From NCBI GenBank assembly GCA_021802185.1, contig JAKAAV010000007.1, forward strand, positions 1 to 15,809: a stretch of 15,809 nt of DNA. Direction: 5' to 3'. The notes beneath the pieces are model-generated. The model saw only the letters and a list, made by a program, of their open reading frames with translations, was not told the DNA's origin and searched no databases. The translations under genes were made by a program, and so were the position numbers. The stretch is from Chloroflexota bacterium. GTDB taxonomy: Bacteria; Chloroflexota; Limnocylindria; Limnocylindrales; CSP1-4. Below are positions 1 through 7,710 of this stretch, piece after piece (position 1 is the first letter of the stretch; every line of letters begins with the position of its first letter).

Positions 1-76
1 CCGAGGACCGTCCGGTTCACCGCCACTCTCGGCGACTTTCGGGGAGCGGTCAACGGCGCGCGTGTCGGCGCGGGAC

Positions 77-105
77 GCGACAGCGACCCCGTTCGTGTGT
101 AGGGT
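77..105 (+). promoter_or_regulatory. Possible promoter of the sigma-factor unit
   Basis: GCGACA (77-82) and TAGGGT (100-105) are separated by 17 bases. They match the housekeeping -35 and -10 consensus at four and three of six positions. Initiation about 7 bases past the -10 would fall near 112, just before the ATG at 118, giving an almost leaderless message. That would agree with the lack of a convincing Shine-Dalgarno there. No GGAAC-type ECF -35 element, as expected for autoregulation, was seen. The match is weak in DNA this GC-rich. Confidence 0.22.
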
Positions 106-117
106 GTGATCGCGTCG

Positions 118-687
118 ATGACACGGGAGGCCGATCCGCTCGACCGGGGGACGGATCTCGCTCGCCCCGGCGCGCGCTCGTCCGACGTCGACGCGGTCTC
201 CTCCCCCCGCTCCTTCGAGGCCGTGTACGAGTCCCACTATCGCGACGTCTACCGCTACGTGCTCGCGCTCGTGCGCGACCGCGACGAGGCGGACGAGGTG
301 GTGGCCTTGGCATTCGAGCGGGCGTACCGCTCGTGGATCGAAGGGCGGCAGGCTGAAGACCGAGCCCTGCCGTGGCTCCTCCTCACCGCCCGGCGGATCG
401 CCATCGATCGCTGGCGCCGGGCCCGCCGCATGCTGCGCCACGACGGCGTCGGTCGATCGGCCGGCGATGGCACGGCCGACGAGGCTCGCACCGAGTTCTG
501 GGCCTGGTTCGAGGCGCTGGCCCGGGCGCTCTCCGAGCGGCAGCGCGAGGTTCTCGTCCTGCGCTACCGCGGCGATCTGTCGGACGAGGAGATCGGCGCG
601 ATCATGAGGCTGACGCCGTCGGGCGTCCGCTCGCTCGTGGCGCGGGCGCTTGCTGCGCTCCGCGCCCACCCGGAGCTGCTGCGATGA
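118..687 (+). CDS. ECF-type RNA polymerase sigma factor (sigma-70 family)
   Basis: This is a 189-residue protein with the two-domain layout of extracytoplasmic-function sigma factors, which direct RNA polymerase to a small regulon. Region 2 spans about residues 33-104, starting FEAVYESHYRDVYRYV and running through the acidic RDRDEADEVV stretch to the basic WRRARR. Region 4 spans about 132-184, with LSERQREVLVLRYRGDLSDEEIG followed by a helix-turn-helix (MRLTPSGVRSLVARAL). ATG 118 is preferred; an in-frame GTG at 106 would add four residues, and neither has a well-placed Shine-Dalgarno. The stop overlaps the next gene by ATGA, so the two proteins are probably made together. The first ~30 residues are a variable leader. 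Family assignment is firm; the regulon and ECF subgroup cannot be read from the sequence. Confidence 0.9.
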   Translation: MTREADPLDRGTDLARPGARSSDVDAVSSPRSFEAVYESHYRDVYRYVLALVRDRDEADEVVALAFERAYRSWIEGRQAEDRALPWLLLTARRIAIDRWRRARRMLRHDGVGRSAGDGTADEARTEFWAWFEALARALSERQREVLVLRYRGDLSDEEIGAIMRLTPSGVRSLVARALAALRAHPELLR

Positions 688-2963
688 ACGAGACCGACGA
701 CGAGCTGCTCGAGCGGTTCGCGCGGAGCATGAGCGCGATCGAGCGCGAGGTGCCGCAGGCGTCGGCATGGCGTGCGCCCGATTCCGCGAACCGGCGGGCG
801 CCCGCAGGGGCCCGTGACGGTCGCGTCGCTCCTGCCCGCCCTGCCATCGCCGTCCACGACGGGCTGCCGCATGTGGCGCGCCGGCGGACGACGCGCCTCG
901 GCGGCCTCGCCCCGGCACTCGCCGCGCTGGCCCTGCTCGTTGCCTTGGTCCTCGGTGTGTCGCTGCTCCCGGGAACGGTGCCGACGACACCGTCTGGATC
1001 CCTGCCCCCCAACAGTCCGACCGCTGTGCCGACGGTGCATGCGCTCTCGGCCGCCGAGCTCGGCGCGCTGTTGGCGGCGTCGGACGGCGCCGCTGCGGGT
1101 CGCGTGGTCGTCGCCGACCTCTCGCTCCGGCAGGTCGCGTCGTACTCCTGCCTTCCCCTACGTCCACCGGCATCCGCCGATGCGTGCCTCGCGGACTGGC
1201 AGATCGACGGGCTCGCGCAGGTCATCGTCACGGGCGTCGAAGGCCCTCTCGACAGGAGCGGGCTTTACGCGCTCCGCATCCGGTCCGCCACCAGGCTCGA
1301 TCTGCTCGGCACCGTCACGCCCGGTCCGTCCGGGTTCGCCTGGACCGTCGACCAAGCGCTCGGCGGCCGCTGGTCGCTCGCCGTCGTCGATGGGTGGCTG
1401 GGCGCGATCATGGGCACGCTGCCCTGTCCGCCGGTCCCCGCCACATCCGATCCCCCGACCGCGGCGCGCCTGTGCGGTCACGTCGAATGGCTGTCGACGA
1501 CCGACGCGGCACAGGACTGGCAGCGCATGTCCGACACGGAAATGGCGGTCGCAGCCGGCGCCTACCGCTCGTTCGCTCCCGATCCGGCCACCGCCGACGC
1601 CCCGCAGCCACCGTCCATCCACGGCACGTGGCTCGTCGAGGCCGCGCCGCATTCGTGCCCGGCCGGGGAGACCCGCGCCGACGTCTGCAACACGCTGACC
1701 GTCGTCGCGCGCCTGGCGCCCGTCGAACCGGTGGCGCCCGGACCCAGCGCCATGCCGTGGCCATCCGGCTCACCGGCTCAAGCGTCCGGCACTGCGACGC
1801 TCCACCTCTCGATCGTCATCGACCCGCGCCCGCAGCCGAGCGGTCTCATGGTCGGCCCCGGCCTGGGACGCCTCGCGAACATCACGTGGGCTCGCCTCAC
1901 GGCCTCCAACGGTGCGGTCGCGGCGCGCTGGCAGCCCGGCGTCGACCCCGACCCCACGGTGCCGGCGGGCACCTACGAGCTCGAGGCCTGGGGCGTGTCT
2001 CGGGACGACTGGGCGGAAGGTGGCACGTCCTGGGACCAGTTCGGCGACCGCCCGATCGGGATGGTCACGCTGACAGCGGGCCAGACATCGATCGCGCTCC
2101 ACGTGACGGCCGGCTGGACGCGACCGTTCTCGGTCGGCCCGTCGGGAAGCATGAGCCTGTCTCCCGCCTACGGGCCGTCGACGTCGCCGATGTCCGGTCT
2201 GCAGCAGACGCCCGACGGCGTCGTCGGGCTCGTGATCGACACGCTCCACGCCGAAGAACGGCTTGCCGGCCGGATCGCGGCACCCATCGCCGTCTCCTCA
2301 GTCGCACCCATGACGGCGGCCGAGGCGCTCCAGACCGTCCCGGAGCTCGCGACCGTGTCGCTTGCTCAGGCGTGGCCCGCGCGGCTGTGGGTCGTGCGGG
2401 CGCAGGGCACGTTCGCCACGGGCGGGACGATCGCGACGAGCGGGTACCTCGTGTTCTCGGACACCGACGGCAGCCTGCTCGGGATCGGCGCGACCGGCTC
2501 GCCGCCGTCCCTCGGGCCGCAGGTCTCCCCATTCCCACTCACGCTCGTGCTCCAGGGCCGAACGGTCACGATCGACTCGGCCGCCTCGTGCGACAGCCTC
2601 GGCGGCTCGGCCTGGTATCTCCAGTTCTGCCGTGCCCTCGCGTCTGGCGCCGACTGGCGCTCGATCCTTCCGATGACGTCGCAGCGGCAGCTCGCGCAGC
2701 TGCCGGAGCTCGTCGCCCGCGTGATTCGCGCGTACGAGGCGGACGACGCGGCCGTCTGCACGGACCCGATCGCCCTCCGCCTGCGCTCGCCCAACGCGGC
2801 TGCGCCCGACCCGAACGCGACGGCTACGCCCGTCCCGTTCGCGGTCGCCTGCCAGGCGACCGTCGCCCGGATCCACGCCGCCGGCTCCACGACGGTCAGC
2901 GATCCGACCACGACGAACAACGCGGACCCCTTGCGAGTCGTGTTCCCGGCCGGCGGGACGTAG
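684..2963 (+). CDS. Large single-pass membrane protein, candidate anti-sigma factor or sensor
   Basis: I do not recognise a family. The 759-residue protein starts at an ATG overlapping the sigma stop (ATGA). It has a ~74-residue basic cytoplasmic head (starting MNETDDELLERF), one membrane helix at about 75-97, a Pro/Ser/Thr-rich stalk to about 120, and a ~640-residue exterior region. The exterior has ten cysteines in five sequential pairs (156/168, 248/264, 325/335, 636/649, 692/723), and none lie in the head. Residues ~401-476 resemble a beta-sandwich of carboxypeptidase-regulatory or transthyretin-like type (VPAGTYELEAW, then a repeat-like VTLTAGQTSIALHV). By position it should restrain the sigma factor and sense something outside the cell, but the zinc-binding HxxxCxxC motif of classical anti-sigma factors is absent. 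It ends with TAG, before a hairpin. The role is inferred from context only. Confidence 0.75.
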   Translation: MNETDDELLERFARSMSAIEREVPQASAWRAPDSANRRAPAGARDGRVAPARPAIAVHDGLPHVARRRTTRLGGLAPALAALALLVALVLGVSLLPGTVPTTPSGSLPPNSPTAVPTVHALSAAELGALLAASDGAAAGRVVVADLSLRQVASYSCLPLRPPASADACLADWQIDGLAQVIVTGVEGPLDRSGLYALRIRSATRLDLLGTVTPGPSGFAWTVDQALGGRWSLAVVDGWLGAIMGTLPCPPVPATSDPPTAARLCGHVEWLSTTDAAQDWQRMSDTEMAVAAGAYRSFAPDPATADAPQPPSIHGTWLVEAAPHSCPAGETRADVCNTLTVVARLAPVEPVAPGPSAMPWPSGSPAQASGTATLHLSIVIDPRPQPSGLMVGPGLGRLANITWARLTASNGAVAARWQPGVDPDPTVPAGTYELEAWGVSRDDWAEGGTSWDQFGDRPIGMVTLTAGQTSIALHVTAGWTRPFSVGPSGSMSLSPAYGPSTSPMSGLQQTPDGVVGLVIDTLHAEERLAGRIAAPIAVSSVAPMTAAEALQTVPELATVSLAQAWPARLWVVRAQGTFATGGTIATSGYLVFSDTDGSLLGIGATGSPPSLGPQVSPFPLTLVLQGRTVTIDSAASCDSLGGSAWYLQFCRALASGADWRSILPMTSQRQLAQLPELVARVIRAYEADDAAVCTDPIALRLRSPNAAAPDPNATATPVPFAVACQATVARIHAAGSTTVSDPTTTNNADPLRVVFPAGGT

Positions 2964-3001
2964 GGTGTCGGTGGGTCGTGCGGGTGCGTAACTCAAGCGA
3001 A

Positions 3002-3027
3002 GGCCCCCGGAGAAGATTCCGAGGGCC
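3002..3027. terminator. Bidirectional hairpin terminator between convergent units
   Basis: GGCCCCCGGA (3002-3011) pairs with TCCGAGGGCC (3018-3027) around a six-base loop (GAAGAT), giving a 10-bp GC-rich stem with one non-Watson-Crick position. It lies 38 bases past the stop of the + strand membrane protein and 17 bases past the 3' end of the - strand tRNA, where a shared terminator is expected. The T tracts are short: GTTTCG on the + side and CTTCGCTT read on the - side. Confidence 0.65.
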
Positions 3028-3044
3028 GTTTCGTGCGTGGATTC

Positions 3045-3121
<77 letters not shown>

Positions 3122-3129
3122 ACGCCGGG

Positions 3130-3138
3130 ATTCTATCA
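3130..3138 (-). promoter_or_regulatory. Extended -10 element for tRNA-Pro
   Basis: On the - strand the bases read TGATAGAAT. This is a TAGAAT -10 hexamer (five of six to TATAAT) preceded by TGN, the extended -10 form. Initiation about 7 bases on would fall near 3123, next to the tRNA 5' end at 3121. No recognisable -35 lies 17 bases upstream, which extended -10 promoters can tolerate. It is one of the few AT-rich spots in the area. Confidence 0.42.
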
Positions 3139-3222
3139 GAGCCCGACCGGCCGCCCGCGGGCCGGGCGCTCGTCGTGCGAAACTGCGATCACCGGGGCTG
3201 AGGGACGACGTCCATCCGGCCG

Positions 3223-5052
3223 TCACCGCCCGCCGCGCCGCGCGCCGCCGCTCGGGCCGCGCCCCGGACCGGATGAGCGGCCCGTGCCTCGCGGCGCGCC
3301 GCCCGAACCGGATCGCCGAGAGGCGGTGACGCCACGCCCCGGCGCCCGGGACGATCCCCTCCCCCGGCGCCGCTCGATCTGTGCGCGCGAGCGCGTCCGG
3401 AACACGAGCCGGATCGGGGTGCCGCCGAAGTCGAACGCATCCCGGATCTGGTTCTCGAGGTACCGCGCGTAGCTGAAGTGGACCGCGTCGGCGTCGGTGA
3501 CGAACAGCACGAAGGTCGGCGGCGCGACCGACGCCTGCGTCGCGTAATAGAACTTCACGCGCACGCCCTTCACCGACGGCGGCGCCTGGCGGAACGTGGC
3601 GTCCGCGAGCAGACGGTTGAGCTCGCCCGTGGGCACCCTGCGTCGCCGCTGCGCGGCGATCTCGAGGGCATCGTCGAGCACGCGCCCGACGCGCTGGCCG
3701 GTCTTCGCGCTGATCGCGACGATCGGGGCGAAATCGAGGAAGTGCGCCTCGCGGCGGAGCGCCGCCACGTACTCGTCGAACGTGTTCGGCGTCTTCTCCA
3801 CGAGGTCCCACTTGTTCAGCGCGAGGACCAGGCCCTTCCCCTCCTCGATGACGTAGCCCGCCACGTGCGCGTCCTGACGCGTCAGCCCGTCGATGGCATC
3901 GATCACGAGGATCGCGACGTCGCAGCGGACGAGCGCCCGGAGCGCCCGCAATGCGGAGAACCGTTCGGAATCCGGGCCGCCCGCCACGCGCCCGCGCCGG
4001 CGCATGCCCGCCGTGTCGATCAGCGTCACGGGCCGCCCCGTCCACTCGATCTCGGTGTCGATGGCGTCGCGCGTCGTGCCCGGGATGTCGCTCACGATCA
4101 CGCGCTCCTCGCCGAGCAGCGCGTTCAGCAGCGACGACTTCCCGACGTTGGGACGACCGACGATCGCGACTGCGACGGGCCGCTCGGCCGCCAGCCGGTC
4201 GGCCTGGGTGCGCCGATCCCAGGCCGCGGCCTCGGCATCCTCGCCCTCCTCGCCGGCCTCCTCGCCCGCGACGTCGGTCTCGGCCGGTCCGGCGCCCACC
4301 CCAGGCTGCGGGCCATCCGTCCCCGGCTCATCGTCGTCCAAGTCGGCCAGCCCGAACTCGCCCGCCGACAGCCCGCGTGCGTCGGGCCGATCGTCGTCCT
4401 CATCGGCCTCCATCGCGCGCGCCGCCGGCAGCTCGACGCCCTGCGCATCGGCCAGTGCCTCGAGCTCGGCCAGGTCCTCGGCCTCGGCCTCGCGTCGCCT
4501 GCGCTCGACCTCCTCCTCGCTCTCCGGAGGCAGCGCCCATACGACGGCGTCGAGCAGGTCGCCCGTCCCGCGGCCGTGGAGCGCGCTCACCGCGTACGTC
4601 TCGTCCCAGCCGTACCGGTGGAACTCCGCGGCCTCGAACTCGCGCCGCTCGCTGTCGGCCTTGTTGGTCGCGACGATCACGGGCACTCGCGCGCTTCGCA
4701 GCAGCTCGGCCGCCTCCTGGTCCGCCGGCGTCTCGCCCGCTGCGGCGTCGACGACGAACAGGATGACGTCGGCCTCGGCGATCGCGAGCCGCGCCTGCTC
4801 CTGGACCTTTGCCTCGATCGGATCGCCCGGGCGGCGTTCGAGCCCGCCGGTGTCGACCACGACGAACCGGCGACCGTTCCACTCGGCCTCGCCGTACAGC
4901 CGGTCGCGGGTCGTCCGCGCACGGTCCTCGACGATCGCGGTCCGCTCGCCGACGATCCGGTTGAACAGCGTGCTCTTGCCGACGTTCGGGCGTCCGACGA
5001 TGGCGACGATGGGAAGCCCGCGCGCCGGACGGACCGATGGACGGGCGACCAC
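3223..5052 (-). CDS. der: Ribosome-assembly GTPase Der (EngA), with long acidic linker
   Basis: Der is a tandem-GTPase essential for 50S ribosomal subunit maturation. Both GTPase domains are intact. The first has GRPNVGKS at 20-27, DTGG at 67-70 and NKAD at 130-133. The second has GRPNVGKS at 299-306, DTAG at 345-348 and NKWD at 412-415. A KH-like domain follows at about 455-555. The 609-residue length exceeds the usual ~440-490. The excess is a ~115-residue acidic linker between the GTPases (about 177-290) and a ~50-residue Arg/Gly/Ser tail. GTG 5052 is chosen because GGAGG (5058-5062) lies five bases upstream and the ispH stop ends one base before it. A longer frame from GTG 5112 would run 20 residues into ispH. 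Identity is certain; the start is likely. Confidence 0.96.
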   Translation of the reverse strand: MVARPSVRPARGLPIVAIVGRPNVGKSTLFNRIVGERTAIVEDRARTTRDRLYGEAEWNGRRFVVVDTGGLERRPGDPIEAKVQEQARLAIAEADVILFVVDAAAGETPADQEAAELLRSARVPVIVATNKADSERREFEAAEFHRYGWDETYAVSALHGRGTGDLLDAVVWALPPESEEEVERRRREAEAEDLAELEALADAQGVELPAARAMEADEDDDRPDARGLSAGEFGLADLDDDEPGTDGPQPGVGAGPAETDVAGEEAGEEGEDAEAAAWDRRTQADRLAAERPVAVAIVGRPNVGKSSLLNALLGEERVIVSDIPGTTRDAIDTEIEWTGRPVTLIDTAGMRRRGRVAGGPDSERFSALRALRALVRCDVAILVIDAIDGLTRQDAHVAGYVIEEGKGLVLALNKWDLVEKTPNTFDEYVAALRREAHFLDFAPIVAISAKTGQRVGRVLDDALEIAAQRRRRVPTGELNRLLADATFRQAPPSVKGVRVKFYYATQASVAPPTFVLFVTDADAVHFSYARYLENQIRDAFDFGGTPIRLVFRTRSRAQIERRRGRGSSRAPGRGVTASRRSGSGGAPRGTGRSSGPGRGPSGGARRGGR

Positions 5053-5057
5053 CTCAG

Positions 5058-5062
5058 CCTCC
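5058..5062 (-). promoter_or_regulatory. Ribosome binding site deciding the der start
   Basis: GGAGG on the - strand, five bases before GTG 5052, lies inside the last codons of ispH. It favours the short Der start over the upstream in-frame GTG at 5112, which has no such site. Its placement implies that der translation is coupled to ispH. Confidence 0.6.
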
Positions 5063-5560
5063 GGCGTGTGCGCGCGCGCCGCCGTCCGCGGCACCGGCGT
5101 CGAACATGGCACTGCGGGTCGGGACGCTGCTCGTGCGGTACGTGGAAGCCGCGACGCGGCCCAGGGAGGAGGCCGCGAGCTCCGCCGCGTTCTCGCGCGC
5201 CTCGGGCGTCCCCGCGAGCTCGTAGATCCGGCGCGTGACGACCTGAAGATCCTCGATCGGGGTCGAGGTGCCGCCCGTCACGCCCACGACCTGCGCGTCC
5301 CCGAACGCGCTCGCATCGGCCAGGTCGTCGGCCGACTCGATCTGCAGGACCGGCGTCCCGGCGATCTGGCAGAGGCGCGTGAGCTCCTTCGTGTTGGCGC
5401 TGCTCCGGCCGCCGACCACCACCATGAAATCGACGCCCTCCGCCGCCTCCATCGTGTCCTGTTGGCGCCGGATCGTCACGGGGCAGATCGTGTTGACGAT
5501 CTTCAGCTCATGGCACCGGCTCACGAGGAACGCGGCCAGCTTCTCGAACTTCCACGGCGG

Positions 5561-5563
5561 CTA
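5561..5563 (-). other. In-frame amber codon within ispH
   Basis: The + strand bases CTA read TAG on the coding strand, at codon 166 of ispH. One transition (CAG to TAG) would explain it. The reading frame is the same on both sides, so this is a substitution and not an indel. The next in-frame start candidate downstream is GTG 5524, which has no Shine-Dalgarno, so independent translation of the C-terminal part is not supported. Confidence 0.9.
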
Positions 5564-6088
5564 CGTGCTCTGACTGATCAGCGCCATCCGCTTCGTCCGC
5601 GGGATCCGGGCCCAGTCCTCCTCCTCGTCGACGACGATCGCGTCCGGGGCGAAGCCGAGGAGCCCGACGACCTCGGGGTGCTTCGGCGTCCCGAGCAGGA
5701 CGATCGTGTACCCGTCGGCGACGAGCGACTCGAGCGCGCGCTGCTCCTGGATCACCCACGTGCACGTGCCGTCGATCACCTCGAGGCCGCGCGACTTCGC
5801 CCTGTCCATCACCTCCGGCGTGACGCCGTGCGCCCGGATGACGACGGCGCTCCCCTCCTGCACCTCGTCGAGTGTCCCGACAGTGCGGATGCCCTGCGCC
5901 TCGAGCTGCTCGATGACGCCTTCGTTGTGCACGACCTGGCCGAGCGTGTGGGTCTTCTTGCCCTCGGCAGCCGCGGTCTTCGCGTAGTCGATCGCCTCGC
6001 GCACGCCGTAGCAGAACCCCGTGCGGCGCGTGATGACGACGTCTCGTACCTGTCCCATGGAGCCTTCATTGTCCCACGGCCGCGCCGA

Positions 6089-6802
6089 CTACGGCGTTCC
6101 AGCCTCCGGGGCCGGCTCTCTCGTGCGTTCCAGGACCGCGCGCACGACCGCGTCGACGGCCTCGGAGAGCTCGAAGCCGTCGGTGCGGATCACGATCGCG
6201 TCGCGGGCGATGCGCAGCGGGGCCATCTCGCGCCCGCTGTCGATCGCGTCCCGCTTCCGCAGGTCGTCGAGGACCAGCCTCGCCTCGGTGCCGTCCCGTT
6301 CGTCGTCCCGGATGCCGCGCTCGAGGCGCCGCCGGCGTGCCCGTTCCGCGAGCGACGCGTCGAGGTAGATCTTCACGTCCGCATCCGGGAGCACGACCGT
6401 GCCGATGTCCCGACCGGCCACGACGATCGACCCATCCCGGGCGAGCACGCGCTGGCGGGAAAGGAGCGCCGCGCGCAGCTCGGGCTGGCGGGCGACCTCC
6501 GAGACGACGCGGTCGATCGACGGGCGATGGACGAGCGCGGTGACCTCGCGGCCGTCCGCCCGAACCCGCACGTACCGGCCGCGACGATCCGATTCGAGCT
6601 CGAGCAGCGGGACGAGCGCGGCAAGCGCCGGCCCGTCGTCGAGCGGCACGTGCCGGTGCAGCGCGAGCCACGCTGCGGCGCGGTAGAAGAGCCCGGTGTC
6701 GCAGAACCTGAATCCGAGGCGTTCGGCCGCGAGCGCGCCGACCGTGCTCTTGCCGCTGGATCCCGGGCCGTCGACGGCGACGACGAGCGGGCGAGGCGTC
6801 AT
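6089..6802 (-). CDS. cmk: Cytidylate kinase
   Basis: This enzyme phosphorylates CMP and dCMP to the diphosphates using ATP, in cytosolic pyrimidine salvage. The 237-residue protein is of usual length. It has a P-loop GPGSSGKST at 12-20, then CDTGLFYRAAAW in the nucleotide-binding region. The acceptor-site motif VAGRDIGTVVLPDADVKIYLDAS follows, then the arginine-rich lid (ARRRRLER). ATG 6802 is well supported: GGGGAGG (6809-6815) lies six bases upstream, and ATG overlaps the rluB stop (ATGA). It ends in TAG, unlike most neighbours. The stop is followed in the same frame by ten sense codons and then the ispH ATG, so cmk and ispH would be one reading frame without this stop. Confidence 0.95.
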   Translation of the reverse strand: MTPRPLVVAVDGPGSSGKSTVGALAAERLGFRFCDTGLFYRAAAWLALHRHVPLDDGPALAALVPLLELESDRRGRYVRVRADGREVTALVHRPSIDRVVSEVARQPELRAALLSRQRVLARDGSIVVAGRDIGTVVLPDADVKIYLDASLAERARRRRLERGIRDDERDGTEARLVLDDLRKRDAIDSGREMAPLRIARDAIVIRTDGFELSEAVDAVVRAVLERTREPAPEAGTP

Positions 6803-7710
6803 CCCGGGCCTCCCCGGGCCGGGCGGCCACGCGCGGCGCGCGATCCGGGTCCTCCGCTCGGAGGGCGCACGGGGAGGACCGCCGCGACAGACGATCGCCG
6901 CGGTGCCGGTGGCGCGTTCCGGCCTCCCTGTCCGAGTCGGACGCCGCTCGCGGCCAGCGTCGCGGACTCCCCCTCGCTCAGTGCCCTGACCCGGCCCGAG
7001 GCGAGGCCACCGAGCCGCAGCGTGCCGATGCGGACGCGGACGAGCCGCGCGACGGGCGCCCCGACAGCCGCGAACATCCTCCGCACCTGGCGTTTCCAGC
7101 CCTGCGCCAGGGTCGCCCGGTACCACGCGAGCTCGGGCGGGGGCGGCGGGTCGAGCAGCTGGGCGAGCGCGCCGGTCTCGGTCCGCGTCGCGGGACGGAG
7201 CTCGAGCAGGGCCGCGACGCCCTCCTCGAGCTCGACGCCGTCCAGCAGCGCCTCCGCCTGCTGCCGGGTCAGCGGCCGCGGCGTCGCGACGGCGTACTCG
7301 CGCTCGACCTCGTGGCTCGGGTGCAGCACGCGCTGCGCCCACTCCCCGTCGTTCGTGAGGAGGAGGAGCCCTTCGGAATCGCGGTCGAGCCGGCCGACGG
7401 GATAGAGCCGCGCGCCCGGTGGGACGAGGACCGGCGGCACGAGTTCGAGCACGGTCGTTGCCGCGTGCCGGTCGCTCACGGTGCTCGTGACGCCGGCCGG
7501 CTTGTGCATGGCGAGGTGCACGAGCGGGTGGTGCGCCGGCAGTGATCGGCCATCGACCTCGATGCGCTGGGTCTCCGGGTCCACGCTCATGCCGAGCGTC
7601 GCGGTCGCCCCGTCGACGTGCACCCGGCCCTCGGCGATGAGCTGCTCGGATCGGCGGCGCGAGGCGACGCCGGCGTCAGCGAGGACCTTCTGCAGGCGTG
7701 ACGCGGGCAT
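6799..7710 (-). CDS. rluB: 23S rRNA pseudouridine synthase, RluB/RsuA family
   Basis: The protein is a 303-residue pseudouridine synthase that isomerises a uridine in ribosomal RNA. An S4 RNA-binding domain occupies about residues 1-50 (RLQKVLADAGVASRRRSEQLI). The catalytic domain carries the family motif GRLDRDSEGLLLLTNDG with the catalytic Asp at 109, and later KRQVRRMF. The last ~44 residues are a low-complexity Arg/Gly/Pro/Ser tail not needed for the fold. ATG 7710 overlaps the scpB stop by one base (TGATG), and its own stop overlaps cmk. The scpA-scpB-rluB-cmk order is widely conserved. RluB is the likeliest subfamily from this context, but RsuA- or RluF-like specificity cannot be excluded. 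Confidence 0.93.
   Translation of the reverse strand: MPASRLQKVLADAGVASRRRSEQLIAEGRVHVDGATATLGMSVDPETQRIEVDGRSLPAHHPLVHLAMHKPAGVTSTVSDRHAATTVLELVPPVLVPPGARLYPVGRLDRDSEGLLLLTNDGEWAQRVLHPSHEVEREYAVATPRPLTRQQAEALLDGVELEEGVAALLELRPATRTETGALAQLLDPPPPPELAWYRATLAQGWKRQVRRMFAAVGAPVARLVRVRIGTLRLGGLASGRVRALSEGESATLAASGVRLGQGGRNAPPAPRRSSVAAVLPVRPPSGGPGSRAARGRPARGGPG

Larger units (their letters stand above)
5054..6058 (-). pseudogene. ispH: 4-hydroxy-3-methylbut-2-enyl diphosphate reductase (IspH/LytB), interrupted by in-frame TAG
   Basis: IspH is the [4Fe-4S] enzyme that makes IPP and DMAPP from HMBPP in the last MEP-pathway step. The frame covers 334 codons, normal for the family. Codon 166 (5561-5563) is TAG and all other codons are sense. 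Before it are Cys16 (GFCYGV), His44 (HNEGV), His77 (RAHGV), Cys99 (GTCTW) and His127-Glu129 (KHPEV). After it are Cys192 (TICPV), the substrate-binding SSAN motif and a C-terminal GVTGGTSTP. All three cluster cysteines and the active-site residues I can place are kept, so this is not a decayed gene. TAG follows ISQST and precedes PPWKFEKL; I infer glutamine (CAG) as the ancestral residue. It lies 30 bases after cmk and directly before der. Sequencing error, recent nonsense mutation or readthrough are all open. Pseudogene is a provisional label. Confidence 0.85.

Noticed and set aside
37..60. Possible ECF-type autoregulatory promoter upstream of the sigma factor
   Set aside because: No GGAAC-like -35 with a matching CGT-type -10 at the correct spacing could be found in the 117 bases available.
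3141..3167. GC-only inverted repeat (CCGGCC/GGCCGG) between der and the tRNA promoter, possible der terminator
   Set aside because: The stem is only six pairs, alternative pairings compete, and no T run follows on the - strand. Such palindromes are common by chance at this GC content.
5054..5524. Separate downstream gene starting at GTG 5524, encoding the C-terminal half of IspH
   Set aside because: There is no Shine-Dalgarno before the GTG. The fragment lacks two of the three cluster cysteines, and the frame is continuous with the upstream half across a single TAG.
3893..7405. A 1170-codon open frame on the + strand opposite der, ispH, cmk and rluB
   Set aside because: It lies antisense to well-identified genes, its translation is low-complexity Arg/Ser/Pro/Ala, and it shows no domain. 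Long antisense frames are expected in DNA this GC-rich with few TA-containing stops.
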